In this document: positions 18,791 to 30,100 of the stretch, piece after piece
Position numbering within the stretch: position 1 is the stretch's first letter
How the letters are laid out: each line of letters starts with the position of its first letter
Origin: Homarus americanus
Taxonomy: Eukaryota > Arthropoda > Malacostraca > Decapoda > Nephropidae
NCBI RefSeq assembly: GCF_018991925.1
Contig: NW_024754722.1
Span: 1 to 64,000 of the forward strand
DNA length: 64,000 nt
Direction: 5' to 3'
Position numbers and translations under genes: made by a program
Notes under the pieces: model-generated
Database searches by the model: none
What the model saw: only the letters and a program-made list of their open reading frames with translations
What the model was told of the DNA's origin: nothing

Positions 18791-21285
18791 TGCCTGAAGT
18801 GTCAGAGGTGTACCTGGGAGTGCCTGAGGTGTACCTGGGATTGTCAGAGGTGTACCTGGGAGTGTCAGGGGTGTAACTGGGAGTGTCAGGGGTGTACCTG
18901 GAGTGTCATAGGTGTATCTGGTAGTGTCAGTGTTGTACCTGGAAGTGTCCTTGGTGTACCTGGAAGTGTCAGGGGTGTATCTGGAAGTGTCAGGGGTGTA
19001 CCTGGAAGTGTCCTGGGTGTACCTGGAAGTGTCAGGGGTGTAACTGGGAGTATCAGAGTTGTACTTCGGAGTGTGATTGGTGTACCTGGGAGTGTCAGAG
19101 GTGTATCCGGAAGTGTCAGAGGTGTACCTGGGAGTATCAGAGGTGTACCTGGGAGTGTCAGGGGTGTACCTGGGAGTGTCAGGGGTGTAACTGGGAGTGT
19201 CGGAGGTGTAACTGGGAGTGTCAGTGGTGTACCTGGGAGTGTAAGAGGTGTACCTGGGAGTGTCAGAGTAGTACCTGGGAGTGTCAGAGGTGCACCTCGG
19301 AGTGTCAGAGTATTACCTGGGAGTGTCAGACGTGTACCTGGGATTGTCTGAGGTGTACCTGGGAGTATCAGGGGAGAACCAGGGAGTGTAAGAGGTGTAC
19401 CTGAGAATGTCATAGGTATACCAGGGAGTGTCAGAGGTGAACCAGGGAGTGTCAGAGGTGAACCAGGGAGTGTCTGAGGTGTACCTGGGAGTATCGGAGG
19501 TGTACCTGGGAGTATCGGAGGCGTACCTGGGAGTGTCAGAGGTGTACCTGGTAGTATCATTGGTGTACCTGGAAGTGTCAGAGGTGTATCTGGAAGTGTC
19601 ATAGGTGTATCTGGAAGTGTCAGAGGTGTACCTGAGTGTGTCATTGGTGTACCTGGGAGTGTCAGAGGTGTACCAAGGAGTGTCAGAGGTGTACCTGGGA
19701 GTGTCATTGGTGTACCTGGGAGTGTCAGGGGTGTACCTGGAAGTGTCAGGGGTGTACCTGGAAGTGTCAGAGGTGTACCTGGGAGTGTCAGAGGTGTACC
19801 TGGGAGTGTCAGAGGTGTTCCTGAGAGTGTCAGAGGTGTACCTGGGAGTATCGGAGGTGTACCTGGGAGTATCGGAGGTGTACCTGGGAGTGTCAGAGGT
19901 GTACCTGGTAGTATCATTGGTGTACCTGGGAGTGTCAGAGGTGTTTCTGGAAGTGTCAGCGGTGTACCTGGGAGTATGAGAGGTGTACCTGGGAGTGTCA
20001 AAGGTGTACCTGGGTGTGTGAGAAGTGTACCTGGGAGTGTCAGGGCTGTACCTGGGAGTGTCAGCGGTGTACCTGGGAGTGTCAGAGGTGTACCTGGGAG
20101 GCTGGGAGGTGTTCGGGAGTGTCGGAGGTACCTGGGAGCAAGCCGGAGGTGTACCTGTCAGTGTCAGTGGTGTACCTGGGAGTGTCAGTGGTGTACCTGG
20201 GAGTGTCAGCGGTGTACCTGGGAGTGTCAGAGGTGTACCTGGGAGTGTCAGAGGTGTTCCTGGGAGTGTCGGAGGAGTACCTGGCAGCGTCAAAGGAGTA
20301 CCTGGGAGTGTCGGAGGAGCACCTGGCAGCGTCAAAGGAGTACCTGGGAGTGTCAGACGTGTACCTGGTAGTGTCAGTGGTCTACCTGGGAGTGTCAGAG
20401 GTGCACCAGGGAGTGTCATTGGTGTACCTGGGAGTGTCAGAGGTGTATCTGGAAGTGTCAGAGGTGTACCTGGGAGTATGAGAGGTGTACCTGGGAGTGT
20501 CAAAGGTGTACCTGGGTGTGTGAGAAGTGTCCCTGGGAGTGTCAGAGTTGTACCTGGGAGTGTCGGAGGTGTACCTAGGAGTGTCAGAGGTGTGCCTTGG
20601 AGTGTCAGAGGTGCACTTGGGAGTGTCACAGGTGCACCTGGGAGTGTCTGAGGTGTTACTGGGAGTGTCTGAGCTTTACCTGGGAGTGTCTAAGGTGTAC
20701 CTGGCAGTGTCTGAGGTGTACTTGGCAGTGTCAGCGGTGTACCTGGGAGTATCATTGGTGTACCTGGAAGTGTCAGGGGTGTACCTGGAAGTGTCAGAGG
20801 TGTACCTGAGTGTGTCATTGGTGTACCTGGGATAGTCAGAGGTGTACCAGGGAGTGTCAGAGGTGTACCTGGCAGTGCCTGAGGTCTGGGAGTGTCAGGG
20901 TGCACTGGAAGTGTCAAGTGGGGTGCACCTGGAAGTCCCAGGAGGTGTACCTGGGAGTGTCAGAGGTGTACCTGGCAGGTCAGAAAGGTGTTCTGAGAGT
21001 GTCAGAGGTGTACCTGGGGAGTGTCAGGAGGTGTACCTGGGAGTGTCAGAGGTGTGTGGGCCCCTGTAGTATCATTGGTGTACCTGGGAGGCCAGAGTTG
21101 CACTTGGGAGGTGATTGGTGTGGCCTGGGAGTGTCAGAGGTATCTGAAGTGTCAGAGGTGTATCTGGAAGTGTCAGAGGTGTACCTGGAAGTGTCAGGGG
21201 TGTACCTGGAAGTGTCAGAGGTGCACCTGGGAGTGCCTGAGGTGTACCTGGGATTGTCAGAGGTGTACCTGGGAGTGTCAGGGGT
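18790..21285. repeat. Array domain 2: homogeneous GTACC units
   Basis: Units of exactly 21 bp predominate from 18790 to about 20870. Two overlapping minus-strand frames therefore stay open over 18886-20001 (371 codons, TLPGTPL repeats) and 19313-20629 (438 codons). It contains a full module E at 19049-19510 and a module C at 20610-20830. From about 20870 to 21285 the units become more divergent, with GGAGGTC and GGCCAGAG variants, up to the LINE junction. Confidence 0.85.
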
Positions 21286-21790
21286 AGAACATAGAACATA
21301 GAATGGAGCTGGCTATTTGGCCCATACTGGGCAGTCCGTTTACAAGCAACCTTTGCTCATATGGAGCATCAACCTATGTTTGAAGCAATTCAGCGTATTC
21401 AGGAGTTAATGATATTTGGTAACTTGTTCCATTCATCCACTACTCTGTTTCAAACCAGTGTTTACCTATTTCACGCTAAAATCTAAATTTGTCTAATTTA
21501 AAACCATTGTTACAGGTTCGCTCTGGTTGGATAATTTGGTACCTTTGTAATGTCCTTTGTTTAGCCTGTCTTCCTTATACACCTCCTATCAGGTCGCCCT
21601 CGCTCTACGTTCTCTAGAAGTGCAAATTTAGATCTTTAACCTGTCTCTATACTCCAAGGTTCTATTGCCGGGATTAGTCTTGTCATTCTCCTCTGAATTC
21701 TTTCCAAGGGTTCTATATCCCATTCTGTAATACGGTGACAGAACTGAACTGCGTAATCCAGGTGTGGTCTCACGAAGAGCAAAGATAGAT
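21286..21790 (-). mobile_element. CR1-like non-LTR retrotransposon fragment, 5'-truncated and decayed
   Basis: About 505 bases of unrelated sequence inside the array. Read on the minus strand, the pieces match the C-terminal end of a LINE reverse-transcriptase ORF2. From 21788 downward comes LSLLFVRPHLDYAVQF, then ERIQRRMTRLIPAI, with a stop at 21638-21636. SEGDLIGG lies near 21600-21580, and NNGFKLDKFRF, an in-frame TAG and REIGKHWF at about 21510-21445. VDEWNKLPNIIN is at 21440-21405, and NCFKHRLMLHM ends at a TAA at 21342-21340. A short 3' tail follows, ending in ATTCTATG-TTCTATG-TTCT, which resembles the 8-bp terminal repeat of CR1 elements (ATTCTRTG). At least three frame changes or stops make it dead. 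It lacks all of ORF1, the endonuclease and most of the RT. No target-site duplication is obvious. The family order (YAVQFW, RGDLIEVFK, WNxLPxxV, FKxxLD) is well known. The CR1 clade assignment rests on the tail and is less certain. Confidence 0.9.
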
Positions 21791-24110
21791 CAGAGGTGCC
21801 TGGAGTGTGTCATTGGTGTGCCTGGGAGTGTCAGAGGTGTACCAGGGAGTGTCAGAGTGTGCCTGGGAGTGTGTCAGGTAGTACCTGGGAGTGTCAGAGG
21901 TGTGCCTGGGAGTGTCACAGTGTACCTGGGGAGTGTCAGACGTGTGCCTGGGGTGTCTGGGTGTGCCTGGGGTGTCAGGGGAGAACCAGGAAGTGTAAGA
22001 GGTGTACATGAGAGTGTCAGAGGTGTACCAGGGGGTGTCAGAGGTGAACAGGGGAGTGTCAGGAGAACCAGGGGTGTCTGAGGTGTGCCTGGGGATTATA
22101 GGAGGTGTGCCTGGTGTCGGAGTGCTGGGAGTGTCAGGGTGTGCCTGGTAGTATCGTTGGGTGTGCCTGGGGAGTGTCAGAGTGTATTTGGAAGTGTCAT
22201 AGGTGTATCTGGAAGTGTCAGAGGTGTACCTGGGTGTGTCGTGGTGTGCCTGGGGTGTCAGAGGTGTGCCAGGGGGTGTCAGAGGTGTGCCGGGTGTCAG
22301 AGTTGTGCCTGGGAGTGTCATTGGTGTGCCTGGGAGTGTCAGGGGTGTGCCTGGAAGTGTCAGGGGTGTGTCTGGAAGTGTCAGAGGTGTGCCTGGGAGT
22401 GTCAGAGGTGTGCCTGGAGTGTCATGGGTGTATCTGGTAGTGTCAGTGGTGTGGGGAGTGTCAGTGGTGTGCCTGTGAGGGTCATTGGTGGACCTGGGAG
22501 TTGTCAGAGGTGTACCTGGAAGTGTCAGGGGTGTGCCTGGAGTGTCAGGGTGTGCCTGGAAGTGTCAGAGGTGTGCCTGGGAGTGCCTGGGGTGTGCCTG
22601 GGGTGTCTGAGGTGTGCCTGGGGTGTCTGGAGCTGTGCCTGGGGTGTCTGGGGTGTGCCTGGTGGTGTCTGGGGTGTGCCTGGCGGTGTCTGGGGTGCAC
22701 CTGGGTGTCAGCGGTGTGCCTGGGAGTGTCAGGGGGTGTGCCTGGGAGTGTCAGAGGTGTTCCTGGGAGTGTGTCAGGAGGGTACCTTGGAGCGTCAAGG
22801 AGTACCTGCAGTGTCAGAGGTGTGCCTGGGAGTGTCAGAGGTGTGCCTTGGGTTTCTGGGGTGTGCCTGGGAGTGTCTGGGGTTTGCCTGGAAGTGTCTG
22901 AGGTGTACATGGCATGTCAGGTGTATCTTGCAGTGTCAGCGGTGTGCCTGGGGGTGTCAGAGGTATGCCTCGGCATCAGGTGTGCCTGGGAGTGTCAGGG
23001 TGTGCCTGGGGATCAGGGTGTGCCTGGTGTCAGAGGTGTACCTGGTAGTGTCAAGGGGTGTACCTGGGGAGTGTCAGGATTGTGCTTGGGGTGTGATTGG
23101 GTGTGCAGGGGTGTCAGAGGTGTATCTGGAAGTGTCAGGGGTGTGCCTGGAAGTGTCTTGGGTGTGCCTGAGTGTCAGGGGTGTGCCTGGAGGTGTCAGA
23201 GGTGTGCCTGGGAGTGCCTGGGGTGTGCCTGGGATTGTCAGAGGTGTGCCTGGGGTGTGGGGTGTGACTGGGAGTGTCAGGGGTGTGCCTGGAGTGTCAT
23301 GGGTGTATCTGGTAGTGTCAGTGGTGTACCTGGGAGTATCAGAGTTGTACTTGGGAGTGTGATTGGTGTGCCTGGGGTGTCAGAGGTGTCGGAAGTGTCA
23401 GGGTGGCCTGGAAGTATCAGAGGTGTACCTGGGAGTGTCAGGGGTGTACCTGGGGTGTCAGGGGTGTGACTGGGAGTGTCGGAGGGTGTGGCTGGGAGTG
23501 TCAGTGGTGTACCTGGGAGTGTCAGAGGTGTGCCTGGGGAGTGTCAGAGTAGTACCAGTGTCAGAGGTGTTCCTGGGAGTGTCAGAGTAGTACCTGGGTG
23601 TCAGACGTGTGCCTGGGAGTGTCTGGTGCCTGGGGAGTATCAGGGGAGAACCAGGGAGTGTAAGGGTGTGCCTGAGAGTGTCAGGGTGTACCAGGGGTGT
23701 CAGAGGTGGGCAAGAGTGTCAGAGGTGTGCCTGGGGTATCAGGTGTACCTGGGATTATCGGAGGTGTGCCTGGAGTGTCAGAGGTGGCCTGTAGTATTAT
23801 TGGTGTACCTGGGAGTGTCAGAGGTGTATCTGGAAGTGTCATAGTTGTATCTGGAAGTGTCAGAGGTGTGCCTGAGTGTGTCATTGGTGTGCCTGGGGAG
23901 TGTCAGGTGTACCAGGGAGTGTCAGAGGTGTGCCTGGGGTGTCATTGGTGTGCCTGGGGAGTGTCAGGGGTGTGCCTGGAAGTGTCAGGGTGTGCCTGGA
24001 AGTGTTAGAGGTGTACCTGGGGAGTGTCAGGAGGTGTGCCGGAGTATCAGGTGTACCTGGGAGTGTCAGAGGTGTGCCTGGTAGTATCATTGGTGTGCCT
24101 GGGAGTGTCA
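21791..24110. repeat. Array domain 3: GTGCC/GGGG-rich
   Basis: The array resumes at CAGAGGTGCC directly after the LINE with the GTGCC and GGGGTGTC character of domain 1, whereas the left side of the LINE is GTACC-rich. Module K lies at 22570-22950 and module E at about 23330-23700. The K copy closely resembles the one at 18370-18750, including GGAGCTGTGCC and GGTGGTGTCT variants. Confidence 0.8.
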
Positions 24111-27100
24111 GGTGTACCTTTGGAGTATGGAGGAGGTGGCACTCCTGGGAGTGTCAAAGGTGTACCTGGGTGTGTGTGAGGAAGTGCACCTGGGAGTGCT
24201 CGGGGCGTGGTGTACCTGGGAGGTCAGAGGAGGTGTGCACCTGGGGAGGCCAGAGGTGTTCCTGGGAGGTCGGAGGTGGCATCTGGGAGTGTCGGAGGTG
24301 TACCGTCAGTGTCAGCGGTGTACCTGGGAGTGTCAGGGGTGTACCTGGGAGGTCAGCGGTGTACCTGGGAGGCCAGGAGGAGTACGTGGCAGTGAAAGGA
24401 GCACCTTGGAGTGTCAGGAGGTGCACCTGGTAGTGCCGTGGTGTACCTGGGAGTGTCAGGAGTTGTACTCTGGGAGTGGATTGGCGTGTCTTGGGAGTGT
24501 CAGAGGTGTATCCTGGAAGGCTCAGGAGGTGTACCTGAGCATGAGAGAGGTGTGTCTGGGAGGCCAAAGGTGTATCTGGGTGTGTGAGAAGTGTACCTGG
24601 GAGTGTCAGAGGTGTCCTGGGAGGCCGAGGGTGCACCTAGGGGAGGCTCAGAGGTGTGCCTGGGAGGTCAGAGGCACTTGGGAGTGTCACAGGTGCACCT
24701 GGGAGTGTCTGCGGTGTTACTGGGAGTGTCTGAGCTTTACCTGGGAGTGTCTAAGTGTGTACTCCTGGCAGTGTCTGAGGTGTACTTGGCAGTGCCTGGG
24801 CGGTGCACCTGGGAGGCCAGCGGTGTACCTGGAGTACCACAGGTACCTGGAAGGCTCAGGGGTGTACCTGGAAGCGTCAGATGCGTGCACCTTTAGTGTG
24901 TCATTGCGTACCCGGGAGCGCCTCAGAGGTGTACCAGGAGGTCAGAGGTGCACCTGGGAGGCCATTATAAATCTGGGAGGCCGGGTGTACCCAGCTGCTC
25001 AGGGTGTACCTGGAAGGCTCAAGAGGCAATCTGGGAGGTCAGTCAGGCTGCACCTGGGAGTGTCAGAGGTGTACCTGGAGTGTCAGAGGGTGTTCCTGAG
25101 AGTGTCAGAGGTGTACCTGGGAGTGTCAGAGGTGTACCTGGGAGTGCCAGAGGTGTACCCAGGCATCATTTTAGAACCTGGGAGTGCTCAGGAGGTGTAT
25201 CTGGAAGTGTCAGAGGTGTACCTGGAGTGTCTGAGAGGTGTACCTGGGGAGCATCAAGGTGTACCTGGGAGTGTCGGAGGTGTACCTGGGAGTGTCAGAG
25301 GTGTACCTGGGAGTAGTCAGAGGTGTACCTGGGAGTGTCAGAGGTGTACCTGGAAGTGCCAGAGGCACCTGGGAGTGCCGGAGGTGCACCTGGGAGTGTC
25401 AGAGGTGTACCTGGGAGTGTCATTTGTGTACCTGGGAGGTCAGGGGTGTACCTGGAAGTGTCAGAGGTGTACCTGGAAGTGTCAGGGGTGTACTGGGAGG
25501 TCAGAAGTGTACCTGGGAGTGTCAGAGGTGTACCTGGGAGTGTCAAAGGCGTTCCTGGGAGTGTCAGGAGGTGTACTTGTGCATCAGGTGTACCTGGGAG
25601 TGCTCAGAGGTGTATCTGGAAGTGTCAGAGGTGTGAACCAGGAGGTCTGAGGTACCTGGGAGCATCGGAGGTGTACCTGGGAGTTCAGGGTGTACCTGGG
25701 AGTGTCAGGAGGTGTATCTGGAAGTGCCAGGAGGTGTACCTGGGAGTGTCAGAGGTGCACTTAGGAGTGTGATTGGTGCACCTGGGAGTGTCAGAGGTAT
25801 CCTGGGAGTGTCAGAGGTGTACCTGGGAGTGTCAGGGGTGTACCTGGAAGTGTCAGGGTGTACCTGGAAGTGTCAGAGGTGTACCTGGGAGGCCTGAGGT
25901 GTACCTGAATGTCAGAGGTGTACCTGGGAGGCCAGGGTAACTGGAGGTCAGGGGTGTACCTGAGTGTCATAGGTGTACCTGGGAGTGTCAGAGGTACCTG
26001 GGAGTGTCAGAGGTGGCCTTGGGAGTGATTGGTGTACCTGGGAGTGTCAGAGGTGCATCCGGAAGTGTCGAGGTACCTGGGAGTGTCAGAGGTGCACTCC
26101 AGGAGTGTCAGGGTGTACCTGGGAGTGTCAGGGTGTAACTGGGAGTTTGAGGTGTAACTGGGAGTGTCAGAGGTGTACCTGGGAGTGTCGAGAGGTGTAC
26201 CTGGGAGTGTCAGAGCATACCTGGGAGGTCAGAGGTACCCTGGGAGTGTCAGATAGGCACCTGGGAGCGTCAGAGGTGCACCTGGGAGTGTCTGGAGGTG
26301 TACTGAGTATCAGGGGGAGAACTAGGAGTGTAAGAGGTGTACCTGAGAGTGTCAGAGGTGTACTAGGAGGCCGAGGTGAACCAGGAGGTCAGAGGTGTAC
26401 CTGGGAGTATCGGAGGTGCACCTGAGTATCAGAGGTGTACCTGGGAGGCCAGAGGTACCTGGGAATATCATTGGTGTACCTGGGAGTGTCAGAGGTGTAT
26501 CTGGAGTGTCAAGTTGTACCTGGAAGTGTCAGAGGTGTACCTGGAGTGTCATTGGTGTACCTGGGAGTGTCAGAGGTGTACCAGGGAGGTCAGAGGTGTA
26601 CCTGGGAGTGTCATTGGTGCACCTGGGAGTGTCAGGTACCTGGAAGGCCAGGGTGTACCTGGAAGTGTCAGAGGTGTACCTGGGAGGTCAGAGGGGTGTA
26701 CCTGGAGCTGTCAGAGGTGTTCCTGAGAGTGTCAGGAGGTGTACCTGGGAGTATCGGAGGTGTACCTGGGAGTGTCGAGGTGTACCTGGGAGTGTCAGAG
26801 GTGTACCTGCATCACAGTGTACCTGGGAGTGTCAGAGGTGTATCTGGAAGGTCAGAGGTGTACCTGGGAGTATGAGAGGTGTACCTGGGAGTGTCAAAGG
26901 TGTACCTGGGTGTGTGAGAAGTACCCGGGAGGCCAGGGGTGCACCTAGGAGTGTCAGGGGTGTACCTGGGAGGCCAGGAGGTGTACCTGGGAGTGTCAGA
27001 GGTGTCCTGGAGGCTGGAGGTGTACCTGGGAGGTCATTGGTGTACCTGGGAGGTCAGGGGTGTACCTGGGAGTGTCAGGAGGTACCTGGCAGTGTCAGAG

Positions 27101-30100
27101 GTGTAAACAGTGTCAGGGTACCTGGGAGGTCAGCGGTGTACCTGGGAGTATCAGAGGTGTACCTGGAAGTGTCAGTGTACCTGGAAGTGTCAGAGGTGTA
27201 CCTGGAGGTGTCACAGTGTACCTGGGAGGCCAGAGGTGCACCAGGGAGTGTCAGAGGTGTACCTGGGAGGCTGGTGTACCTGGGAGTGTCAGGGGTGTAC
27301 CTGAAGGTCAGGAGGTACCTGGAAGGTCAGGGGTGTACCTGGGAGTGTCAGAAGTGTACCTGGGAGGTCAGAGGGTGTACCTGGAGTGTCAGGAGGTGTA
27401 CCTGAGAGTGCAGAGGTGTACCTGGGAGTGTCGAGGTGTACCTGGGAGTGGCCTGTATGCCTGGTAGCATACTTGTACCTGGGAGGTCAGATGCATCTGG
27501 AAGTGTCAGGAGGTGACCAGAGTGTCTGAGGTGACCTGGGAGTATCGGAGGTGTACCTGGGAGAATCGAGGTGTACCTGGGAGTGTCAGAGGTGTACCTG
27601 GGAGTGTCATGTTGTACCTGGGAGTGTCAGAGGTGCACTGGCCAGAGGTGTGCACTTGGGAGTGTCGGAGGTGTACCTGGGAGTATCAGAGGTGTGCCTG
27701 GGAGTGTCATTGGTGTACCTGGGAGTGTCAGGGGTGTACCCAGTGTCAGGGTGTACCTGGATGTGTCAGGGGTGTACCTGGGAGGTCAGAAGTGCAACCT
27801 GGGAGTGTCAGGAGGTCACCTGGGAGTGTCAGAGGTTCCTGAGAGGTCAGAGGTGTACCTGGGAGTGTCAGAGGTGTACCTGGGAGTGTCAGAGGTGCAC
27901 CATTACTGGTGTACCTGGGAGTGTCAGAGGTGTATCTGGAAGTGTCAGAGGTGAACCAGGAGTGTCTGAGGTGTACCTGGGAGGTCATTGGTGTACCTGG
28001 GAGGTCAGGGTGTACCTGGAAGTGTCAGGGGTGTACCTGGAAGTGTCAGAGGTGTACCTGGAGGTCAGAGGTGTACCTGGGAGTGTCAGAGGTGTTCCTG
28101 AGAGTGCTCAGAGGTGTACCTGGGAGTATCGGAGGTGTACCTGGGAGTATCGGAGGGTACCTGGGAGTGTAAGAGGTGTACCTGGTAGTATCATTGGTGT
28201 ACCTGGGAGTGTCAGAGGTGTATCTGGAAGTGTCAGAGGTGTACCTGGGAGTATGAGAGGTGTACCCAGGAGTGTCAGGTGCACCGTGTGTGTGTGAGAA
28301 GTGCACCTGGGAGGTCAGGGGTGTACCTAGGAGTGTCGGCGGTGTACCTGGGAGTGTCAGAGGTGTACCGGAGTGTCAGAGGTGTTCCTGGGAGGTCGGA
28401 GGTGTACCTGGGAGGTCACAGGTACCTGGGAGTGTCAGGTGTACCTGGGAGTGTCAGAGGTGTACCGGCAGTGTCTGAGGTGTACTTGGCAGTCAGGTGT
28501 ACCTGGGAGTGTCAGCGGTGTACCTGGGAGTATCATTGGTGTACCTGGAAGTGTCAGGGGTGTACCTGGAAGTGTCAGAGGTACCTGAGTGTGCATTGGT
28601 GTACCTGGGAGTGTCAGAGGTGTACCAGGGAGGTCAGAGGTGTACCTGGGAGTGTCATTGGTGTACCTGGGAGGTCAGGGGTGTACCTGGAAGTGTCAGG
28701 GTTGTACCTGAAGTGTCAGTGTACCTGGGAGTGTCAGAAGGTACCTGGGAGTGTCAGAGGTGTACCTGGGAGTTTCAGAGGTGTTCCTGAGAGTGTCAGA
28801 GGTGTACCTGGAGTGTCAGAGGTGTACCTGGGAGGTCAGAGGTGTACCTGGTAGTATCATTGGTGTACCTGGGAGTGTCAGGAGGTGTATCTGGAAGGCA
28901 GAGGTGGACCAGGGAGTGTCTGAGGTGTACCTGGGAGTATCGGAGGTGTACCTGGGAGAATCGGAGGTGTACCTGGGAGTGTCAGAGGTGTACCTGGTAG
29001 TATCATTGTTGTACCTGGGAGTGTCAGAGGTGTATCTGGAAGTGCCAGAGGTGTACCTGGGAGGTCGGAGGTGTACCTGGGAGTATCAGAGGTGTGCCTG
29101 GGAGTGTCATTGGTGCAACTTGGGAGTGTCAGGTGAACCTAGAAGTGTCAGGGTGTACTTGGATGTCAGGGTGTACCTGGGAGTGTCAGAAGTGTACCTG
29201 GGAGTGTCAGAGGTGTACCTGGGAGTGTCAGAGGTGTTCCTGAGAGGTCAGAGGTGTACCTGGGAGGTCAGAGGTGTACCTGGGAGTGTCAGAGGTGTAC
29301 CTGGTATCATTGGTGTACCTGGGAGTGTCAGAGGTGTATCTGGAAGTGTCAGAGGTGAACCAGGGAGTGTCTGAGGTGTACCTGGGAGTATCGGAGGTGT
29401 ACCTGGTAGTATCATTGGTTTACCTGGGAGTGTCAGAGGTGTATCTGGAAGTGCCAGAGGTGTACCTGGGAGTATCGGAGGTGTACCTGGGAGTGTCAGA
29501 GGTGTGCCTGGGAGTGTCAGAGGTGCAGTTGGGAGTGTCACAGGTGCACCTGGGAGTGTCTGAGGTGTTACTGAGTGTCTGAGCTTTACCTGGGAGTGTC
29601 TGAGGTGTACCTGGCAGTGTCTGAGGTGTTGCTGGCAGTGTCAGCGGTGTACCTGGGAGGTCATGGTGTACCTGGGAGATCATTGGTGTACTTGGAAGTG
29701 TCAGGGTTTACCTGAAGTGTCAGAGGTGTACCGAGTGTGTCATTGTGTAACTGGGAGTGACAGAGGTACCAGGGAGTGTCAGAGGTGTACCTGGGAGTGT
29801 CATTGGTGCCTGGGAGTGTCAGGGGTGTACCTGGAAGTGTCAGGGGTGTACCTGGAAGTGTCAGAGGTGTACCTGGGAGTGTCATAGGTGTACCTGGGAG
29901 GTCAGAGGTGTACCTGGGATGTCAGAGGTGTTCCTGAGAGTGTCAGAGGTGTACCTGGGAGTGTCTGAGCTGCACCTGGGAGTGTCTGAGGTGTACCTGG
30001 TAGTGTCTGAGGTGTACCTGGCAGTGTCTGAGGTGTACCTGGGAGTGTCAGCGGTGCACCTGGGAGTGTCAGAGGTGTACCTGGGAGGTCAGAGGTGTCT

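Noticed and set aside
18886..20629. Two long overlapping minus-strand frames (371 and 438 codons)
   Set aside because: Same cause. Two different frames of the same repeat are both open, which argues against either being selected as coding.
21286..21790. Possibility that the non-repeat island is a host gene exon
   Set aside because: The motif order and 3' terminal repeats match the end of a LINE ORF2, and the reading frame is broken several times.
22085..25650. Plus-strand open frames of 425 and 512 codons (22085-23362 and 24112-25650)
   Set aside because: They change between the three heptad readings (GVPGSVR, EVYLGVS and RCTWECQ) at each indel, which a real repeat protein would not do.
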